Assembly (NCBI GenBank): GCA_029553475.1
Contig: JAKPKV010000046.1
Location: forward strand, 1 to 45,810
Length of the DNA stretch: 45,810 nucleotides
Direction: 5' to 3'
Source of the DNA: Armatimonadota bacterium
GTDB taxonomy: Bacteria; Armatimonadota; Hebobacteria; CAIYQO01
The notes beneath the pieces were generated by a model. The model ran no database searches. It saw only the letters and a program-made list of their open reading frames with translations, and had not been told where the DNA came from. Below are positions 41,218 through 45,810 of the stretch, piece by piece. The translations under genes and the position numbers were made by a program. Positions within the stretch are counted from its first letter, which is position 1. Every line of letters starts with the position of its first letter.

Positions 41218-42246
41218 TTACCTGGCGATATCAATGCCGACGAACAGGGAATCGCCGGTGCCGAGCACGTCTTTCGCGTTCAGCAGCGCTTTATTCGTAT
41301 AGGCGGCGATGAGCAGGCCGATGGGCGTGCGACAGGACAGGCCGACATTCAGGCCGCCGTCCAGGTAATTCGCGCGGACGGCGACGGCATCGGAGAGCTG
41401 CTGGGTCACGCCAAACCAGATCAACTCCGCCTCGCGGTCCATGGAGCCGCCCTTCCCGAAGATTTTCTGGTAGGAGCCATACACCGTGGTGCGCGGGGCG
41501 AGCCGGCTCGACGCGCCGAGGGTGTAGGCACGGGTGATATAGCGGTCGGTATCGGGCACGGCGCCGCTCAGCACCACCAGCGGATGCGCGGCATTCGGGG
41601 TCAGGGTGCTCTCGTCTTTCTGGTAGCTGAAGTTCGCGCCCACGCGGACGTTCGGCGCGCCTTTCAGCGGCGCGACGGCGCCAACGCGATAGCCGTAGTC
41701 GGTTTTCGACTTCCCGGTGGCCATGGTCGCTCCCCCCTGGTACACGCTGATGGTGGCGGAGTCCGTCGGCACGAGGCTGATCCCCACGCCGGTGGTGCCG
41801 ATGCGCTGGGCATAGGACACCTCCACGGAGTCGCCGAAGGTATTGAGCAGCAGCGGCGGGGTGCCGGGGGGGACAATCGGCGGCAGCTGCATGCCGGCCA
41901 CTTCGGCGGTGTTGGAGTTGAAGCGGTAATGCACGAGGCGCAAGACGCCCGGTCCGAGATTCGTCTGCGCCGATTGCCAGCCGGAATCAACATCGAACCC
42001 GCTGAAGGAGAAGGTGCCGGTGGCGACCTCGCCGCCCAAAGAGTAGCCGGCTTCGCGAATGCCGAGCATGGTGGGGGCGAAGGAGGCCATGGCGTCGAGG
42101 GTGGGATCCACGCCGCTCATGGAGACCCAGCCGAAGGCCAGGCTGCTGAGCTTGGGCGTATCGGCGTTGAGGGCCAGTTGCCCGACGGACGGAGCGGCGA
42201 GCAGGCTCGCGACTGCCGCGAGCAGCAGCAAACGGTGCAGTGACAT
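41218..42246 (-). CDS. Probable outer-membrane beta-barrel protein
   Basis: A 342-residue exported protein with a signal peptide (MSLHRLLLLAAVASLLAAPS) and a mature part of alternating amphipathic strands (LGGEVATGTFSFSGFDVDSG; VRVGANFSYQKDES; TLGASSRLAPRTTVYGSYQK). It ends in a terminal strand-like SLFVGIDIAR. The middle, TEVAGMQL-type to LLLNTFGDSVEVSYAQRIG, is consistent with a porin or a FadL/TraF-like relative. AAAGGA lies 8 bases before ATG 42246. It has its own promoter at 42354-42382 and is probably co-transcribed with the OLD-like gene 55 bases downstream. Role unknown. Confidence 0.65.
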   Translation of the reverse strand: MSLHRLLLLAAVASLLAAPSVGQLALNADTPKLSSLAFGWVSMSGVDPTLDAMASFAPTMLGIREAGYSLGGEVATGTFSFSGFDVDSGWQSAQTNLGPGVLRLVHYRFNSNTAEVAGMQLPPIVPPGTPPLLLNTFGDSVEVSYAQRIGTTGVGISLVPTDSATISVYQGGATMATGKSKTDYGYRVGAVAPLKGAPNVRVGANFSYQKDESTLTPNAAHPLVVLSGAVPDTDRYITRAYTLGASSRLAPRTTVYGSYQKIFGKGGSMDREAELIWFGVTQQLSDAVAVRANYLDGGLNVGLSCRTPIGLLIAAYTNKALLNAKDVLGTGDSLFVGIDIAR

Positions 42247-42353
42247 AGGCGTAATCCTTTGCAGTGATGAGTCTGTAATACGTGCCGTTATTGGCCCGTT
42301 TCGGCGGCCACTTTCACGAATGAGCGCAGAAAACGCACGACGAGAATTACGTC

Positions 42354-42382
42354 AGTATACCGCACGCTTTTCGAGTCCGCAA
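42354..42382 (-). promoter_or_regulatory. Promoter of the outer-membrane barrel gene
   Basis: On the minus strand TTGCGG (complement of 42377-42382), a 17-bp spacer and TATACT (complement of 42354-42359). It is divergent from the promoter at 42416-42443; the -35 elements are 34 bp apart, and AAGCCCTTGC occurs twice between and within them (42381 and 42410). Confidence 0.6.
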
Positions 42383-42415
42383 GCCCTTGCGGTAGCAATA
42401 TTCTCTGGAAAGCCC

Positions 42416-42443
42416 TTGCAATGCCGGTAAAATATGGTATATT
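42416..42443 (+). promoter_or_regulatory. Promoter of the ketosynthase gene
   Basis: TTGCAA (42416-42421), a 16-bp spacer and TATATT (42438-42443) in a locally A+T-rich patch. Transcription from here leaves a leader of about 170 bases before the ketosynthase start; no known riboswitch is recognised in it. Confidence 0.55.
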
Positions 42444-42619
42444 ATTGATTTACGTTATTATTGGACTATCGTAACCGTTGCCGAACACATCGCAGTTACC
42501 ATTATGGCATCGTTTGTTTTGACACACCCGCGCCCTGCCGCGTCAGGCGCGCGCACTTACCGTGTGCGCGCGGGCTGTCGTGCCGCTTTGCTCACCCCCA
42601 CCCCCCGGAGGACCGCGCC

Positions 42620-43867
42620 ATGACGCCACCCCGCGTGCTCATCACCGGCATCGGCGTGCTGCTCTCGCTCGGCCGCACGGTGGAGGAATTCGGCGACGCG
42701 CTCTTCGCCGGGCGCACCTGCATCGGCCCCATCACGGGCTTCGAGGTCGCGGACAAGCGCTACACCCTGGGCGGTGAGCTGAAGGATTTCGCGATCGAGG
42801 CCGAGCTGCCGAACGCCGACACGAAGCGCATGTTCCGCTACTCGCAATACGCGCTGGTGGCGGCGTCACGGGCGATCAGCGACGCACACCTGGAGTGCGA
42901 CGGCCTCAACCGCGACCGTATCGGCACCGCGTTCAGCACGGCGGCAGCGGGGTTGAGCGAAGCGGTGGAATACGATGCCAAGCGCTACTTCTCCCGCGGC
43001 GACCACGGCATCAGTCCGGTCCTCTGGGCGGAATTCACCCCCAGCGCCTGCACCACGCACGTGGCCATTCACTTCGGGCTGCGCGGACCCTGCGGCACGC
43101 TGTCGGCGGGCTGCGTCAGCGGCGTTGACAGCATCGCCTGGGGCGTGCAGCAGATTCGCGCCGGCCGCGCGGACGCCATGGTGGTGGGCGGCGCGGACGC
43201 GATGTTCACCCCCTTCATGTGGTCGGCGCTGTATCGCAGCGGCATCCTGGCGCCGGTGCCGGAGGACGGCGGCAGCATTCCGCGCCCCTTCTCCTACGAC
43301 CACAACGGCATCGCGCTGGTGGAAGGCGGCTCGGCCCTGGTGCTGGAAAGCGAGACGCACGCGCGGGTGCGCGGCGCGCGCGTGTATGGCGAGCTCTCCG
43401 GCATCGGCAGCGTCGAGGAGGCGCGCCCGCTGACCGACCTCGATCCCTCCGGCCGCGCCTACGCGGTGACGATGCAGCGGGTGATGGCGGACGCCGGCGT
43501 GCCCCCGGCGGCGATTGACTGGGTGTGCGCGCACGGCACCGGCTATCCCGGCGCGGACTGCGCGGAAAGCCGCGGCATCGAGACGGCGCTGGGCGATCAC
43601 GCCTTCCGCGTGCCGGTGAGCTCGGTGCGCGGCGCCATCGGCCAGTCGTTCGCCAGCGGCGGCGGTTTGCAAGTGGCGGCGGCCTGCGTGGCGCTCGCGC
43701 GCCAGCACGTGCCCGCCACGTTGAATTTCTCCCGGCCCGACGACGGCTGCCGGCTGGACTACGTGCCCAATGTGCCGCGCCCGGCGCGCCTGCGCCGGGT
43801 CATCGTCTGCGCGGCGGGCGTGGGCGGCACCCATTCCGGCCTGATGGTGGAGGGATATGACCGATGA
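42620..43867 (+). CDS. FabF-like ketosynthase with altered active site
   Basis: A 415-residue thiolase-fold beta-ketoacyl-ACP synthase. The nucleophile Cys165 is in TLSAGCVSGVDS and His305 in AHGTGYPGADC, matching C163 and H303 of E. coli FabF. The third region, normally KSxxGH, reads VRGAIGQSFASGGG: Arg337 stands for Lys335 and Gln342 for the catalytic His340. Such a change should weaken malonyl decarboxylation, so it may be a specialised condensing enzyme rather than the main FabF. I start at ATG 42620 (GGAGGA 7 bases upstream); the open frame continues upstream without a ribosome site. The stop overlaps the next gene's ATG (ATGA), so the methyltransferase is translationally coupled. No acyl carrier protein is in view. 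Confidence 0.85.
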   Translation: MTPPRVLITGIGVLLSLGRTVEEFGDALFAGRTCIGPITGFEVADKRYTLGGELKDFAIEAELPNADTKRMFRYSQYALVAASRAISDAHLECDGLNRDRIGTAFSTAAAGLSEAVEYDAKRYFSRGDHGISPVLWAEFTPSACTTHVAIHFGLRGPCGTLSAGCVSGVDSIAWGVQQIRAGRADAMVVGGADAMFTPFMWSALYRSGILAPVPEDGGSIPRPFSYDHNGIALVEGGSALVLESETHARVRGARVYGELSGIGSVEEARPLTDLDPSGRAYAVTMQRVMADAGVPPAAIDWVCAHGTGYPGADCAESRGIETALGDHAFRVPVSSVRGAIGQSFASGGGLQVAAACVALARQHVPATLNFSRPDDGCRLDYVPNVPRPARLRRVIVCAAGVGGTHSGLMVEGYDR

Positions 43868-44601
43868 GCATGGCTTCCGCGCTCTGGGACTGGTACGCGG
43901 CGCTGGGCTATGACGCGCTCAACGCGCTGCTGCCGTATGCCGCGTTGCAGGAGGCGGTGTTGACCGCGCTGGCGCCGGCGCCGGGCGAGCGCCTGTTCAT
44001 CGCCGGCTGCGGCACGGGCAACCTGGAAGCGCGCGCGCTGGGGCGGGTGGACGGCCTGGAGATTGACGCGCTGGACTTTTCCGCGACGATGCTCGCACGG
44101 GCGCGCGCCAAGTGCGCCGGCTATCCCTCCGCGCGCCATCACCGGGGTGACCTGTGCCAGCGGCTGCCGTTCGCGGACGCCGCGTTCGACGCGGCGGTGA
44201 TGTGCAACGTGCTGTACGCGCTGCCAGACCGGCAGGCGGCGCTGGCGGAGATCAGCCGGCTCGTGCGCCCGGGCGGCCGCTTCACCCTGTGCGACCGCCA
44301 GCCCGTATCCGACCCCGAGCAGGTGACGCGCGCGCATTTCACCATGCTGCGGGCGCTGCCGGGACGCGAGCGCCTGCGCGGCTGGGGACGCACGCTGGGG
44401 GCGCTGCCGCCGCTGCTGGCCGTGGCGGCGATCAACCGGCGCATTCAGCGCCGCATGGAGTCCGGCGCCTACTACTTTTATCCGATTGAGGAGATTACGT
44501 CGCTGCTGGATACGCTCGGTTTCACGGTCACGCGGGTCGAGCCGGCCTATGCCGAGCAATGCTGGCTGCTGCAGGCGAGGCGCCGAGCCGAGGAGCGTTG
44601 A
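43864..44601 (+). CDS. Class I SAM-dependent methyltransferase
   Basis: A 245-residue cytoplasmic enzyme of the Methyltransf_11/UbiE-like type. Motif I is LFIAGCGTGNLE, followed by ALDFSATMLARARAKC (motif II region), VMCNVLYALPD and the post-motif LVRPGGRFTLCDRQPV. The C-terminal part (AINRRIQRRMESGAYYFYPI) is helical and probably shapes the substrate pocket. Translation begins inside the ketosynthase stop (ATGA at 43864-43867). The pairing suggests modification of an acyl or polyketide-like product, or of its alcohol/quinone relative; the substrate is unknown. Confidence 0.85.
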   Translation: MSMASALWDWYAALGYDALNALLPYAALQEAVLTALAPAPGERLFIAGCGTGNLEARALGRVDGLEIDALDFSATMLARARAKCAGYPSARHHRGDLCQRLPFADAAFDAAVMCNVLYALPDRQAALAEISRLVRPGGRFTLCDRQPVSDPEQVTRAHFTMLRALPGRERLRGWGRTLGALPPLLAVAAINRRIQRRMESGAYYFYPIEEITSLLDTLGFTVTRVEPAYAEQCWLLQARRRAEER

Positions 44602-44607
44602 CGGGCC

Positions 44608-45810
44608 ATGTTTTCCCCCGTACAACTGATTCTGGCCGCCGCGGCCATCTACAACCTGGTGCTGGTCGGGCTGATCCTCTGGAAAACGCACGCCAACCAG
44701 GTGGGGCGGAATTTCGCCTGGTACATCCTCGGCAACGCCGCCTGGCAGGCGTGTATTGTCTTCATGCAGCCCGCTTTCGGGGAGGCGGCCACATTATGGC
44801 TGGTCCGCGCCACCTTCTTCTGCGCCATCTTCTTCTGTTCGAGCTGGATGCTGTTTTGCGCCGAATTCCCGCAGACCTCGCCGCGCTTCCTCACCGCCGC
44901 GCGGGTGATGATCGTCCTGAGCCTGCCCTGGTTCGTCCTCTGTTGGACCCCGTGGCTGATTCCGGACGGGATCACCTTCATGGACGGCTGGGTGAAGGCG
45001 ACCTCCGGCCCGCTGGTCCTCCCCTTCACGGCGTGGATTCAGGGCTGGACGCTGGCGGGCGCCGTGCACCTGTTTTTCAAGACGAAGACCCTGCGCGGCA
45101 TGGACCGCCTGCAGGTCCGCTACATCCTGCTCGGTTTCGTCGGCCTGTTCATCGTCGGGTCCTTCATCAACCTCATCCTGCCCGCCCTCAGCCAGTCCAC
45201 GCGCTACTCATTCTACGGGCCGCTGGCGTCGCTTTTCATCACCACCACCACCACGTATGCCATCGTGCGCTACCGCCTGATGGACATCCGCATCGTGCTG
45301 CGCGCGGGCATCGTCTACTCGGTCACCATCGGCACCCTCTCGCTCATTTTCGCCCTGCTCGTGCCCGTGCTGGACACCTTCATGCAGGCGCACTTCACGC
45401 TGCCCTCGCGCACCGGCAGCTTCATCATCGCCTTCCTCATCGCGCTGGCGTTCCAGCCGCTGCGGCGCTACGTGCAGCAACTGGTGGACCATCGCTTCTT
45501 CAAAAGCGTCTATGACTACCGCCACGCGCTGCGCGAGGCGGGCAGCGCGCTGGCCTCGGCGCATGACCGCGAACTGCTGGTCGAGACGCTGGTTTCCGCG
45601 TTGGCGCGCACGCTGCGCCCGCGCACCATCGCCGTCTTTCTGCCCGACAACAGCGAGGAACTCACCCGGATTTCCCTCACGGGCGCCTGGCCCGAAGCCC
45701 CCGCGGCGATCGGCCCCACCGACCCCGTGCTGCGCTACGTCACCGTCACCGACGAAGTCCTCGTCGCCGACGAGCTGCTGCGCCAACCCGCCCCCGCCCA
45801 CGCCTACGGC
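44608..45810 (+). CDS. 7TM sensor protein with GAF-like domain, partial (3' end beyond the window)
   Basis: At least 401 codons without a stop to the window edge. The N-terminal ~290 residues have seven or eight membrane helices (FSPVQLILAAAAIYNLVLVG; IVYSVTIGTLSLIFALLVPV) in the manner of the 7TM sensor module of histidine kinases. The connecting AIVRYRLMDIRIVLRAGIVY is typical of that module. From ~residue 310 a soluble segment follows (YDYRHALREAGSALASAHD), then a GAF-like domain start (LLVETLVSALARTLRPRTIA VF). A histidine kinase or phosphatase domain is expected beyond the window. The start is ATG 44608, 6 bases after the methyltransferase stop; AGGAG is rather far (12 bases). It may be co-transcribed with the ketosynthase and methyltransferase genes. 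Confidence 0.75.
   Translation, partial: MFSPVQLILAAAAIYNLVLVGLILWKTHANQVGRNFAWYILGNAAWQACIVFMQPAFGEAATLWLVRATFFCAIFFCSSWMLFCAEFPQTSPRFLTAARVMIVLSLPWFVLCWTPWLIPDGITFMDGWVKATSGPLVLPFTAWIQGWTLAGAVHLFFKTKTLRGMDRLQVRYILLGFVGLFIVGSFINLILPALSQSTRYSFYGPLASLFITTTTTYAIVRYRLMDIRIVLRAGIVYSVTIGTLSLIFALLVPVLDTFMQAHFTLPSRTGSFIIAFLIALAFQPLRRYVQQLVDHRFFKSVYDYRHALREAGSALASAHDRELLVETLVSALARTLRPRTIAVFLPDNSEELTRISLTGAWPEAPAAIGPTDPVLRYVTVTDEVLVADELLRQPAPAHAYG

Noticed and set aside
1-45810. tRNA, rRNA, CRISPR arrays, replication origin
   Set aside because: No T-loop/acceptor pairs, rRNA blocks, regularly spaced 25-40 bp repeats with unique spacers, or DnaA-box clusters were noticed on reading.

Overview
The window reads as a chromosomal segment of a high-GC, diderm (outer-membrane-bearing), heterotrophic bacterium. 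From about 9.3 kb rightwards the DNA is strongly GC-rich and densely coding. Several predicted outer-membrane beta-barrels, a class II (B12-dependent) ribonucleotide reductase with NrdR, a NikR-linked cobalt/nickel ECF transporter, URO-D-type and sugar-phosphate-isomerase-type proteins and a very large secreted polysaccharide-lyase-like protein fit a little-characterised environmental lineage, for example Armatimonadota or the PVC group. The sequence alone does not settle the phylum. Promoters resemble the E. coli housekeeping type (TTGACA, 16-17 bp, TATAAT-like) and start codons usually have AGGAG ribosome sites. No tRNA, rRNA or CRISPR was found.

Left part (1-9.3 kb): a decaying accessory region. 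The first ~6.3 kb are clearly poorer in GC than the rest. Reading on the minus strand there are: a helical-repeat protein broken by two frameshifts, a nonsense codon and loss of its 5' end; an M14 zinc carboxypeptidase with one frameshift; a ~1,280-codon secreted metzincin-like protein split by three frameshifts; and an apparently intact TolB-like secreted propeller. A 3' remnant of a phage-type DUF5131 (Gp37/Gp68) gene abuts the truncated 5' end of the helical-repeat gene, which suggests a rearrangement breakpoint. A structured non-coding stretch with a 21-bp inverted repeat follows.

Middle part (9.3-23 kb): glmU, a HEAT-repeat protein, a URO-D family protein, a broken membrane protein, a sugar phosphate isomerase, a HAD phosphatase, an AT-rich flavin-reductase-like gene beside a transposase fossil, and two paralogous ~158-residue TPR-type genes separated by a 32-bp perfect inverted repeat. 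Then come three consecutive secreted-protein genes (LPP20-like, CsgG/FlgO-like, and an unrecognised 633-residue protein) that look like an envelope-associated locus.

Right part (23-45.8 kb): nikR, a small secreted barrel protein and a CbiMN-CbiQ-CbiO transporter with a His-rich ATPase tail; nadK with an apparently leaderless start; a 1,159-residue lyase-like protein; a TraF-type outer-membrane protein; nrdR-nrdJ; an anchored propeller protein; an OLD-family-like ATPase with an unusual Toprim region, downstream of an outer-membrane barrel gene; then a ketosynthase with a non-canonical active site translationally coupled to a methyltransferase, and a 7TM sensor protein cut by the window edge.

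The gaps carry several repeat families: a modular palindromic element in three places, a 33-bp perfect inverted repeat, hexanucleotide CGAGTA-like tracts in three places, and 8-bp tandem arrays in three places.
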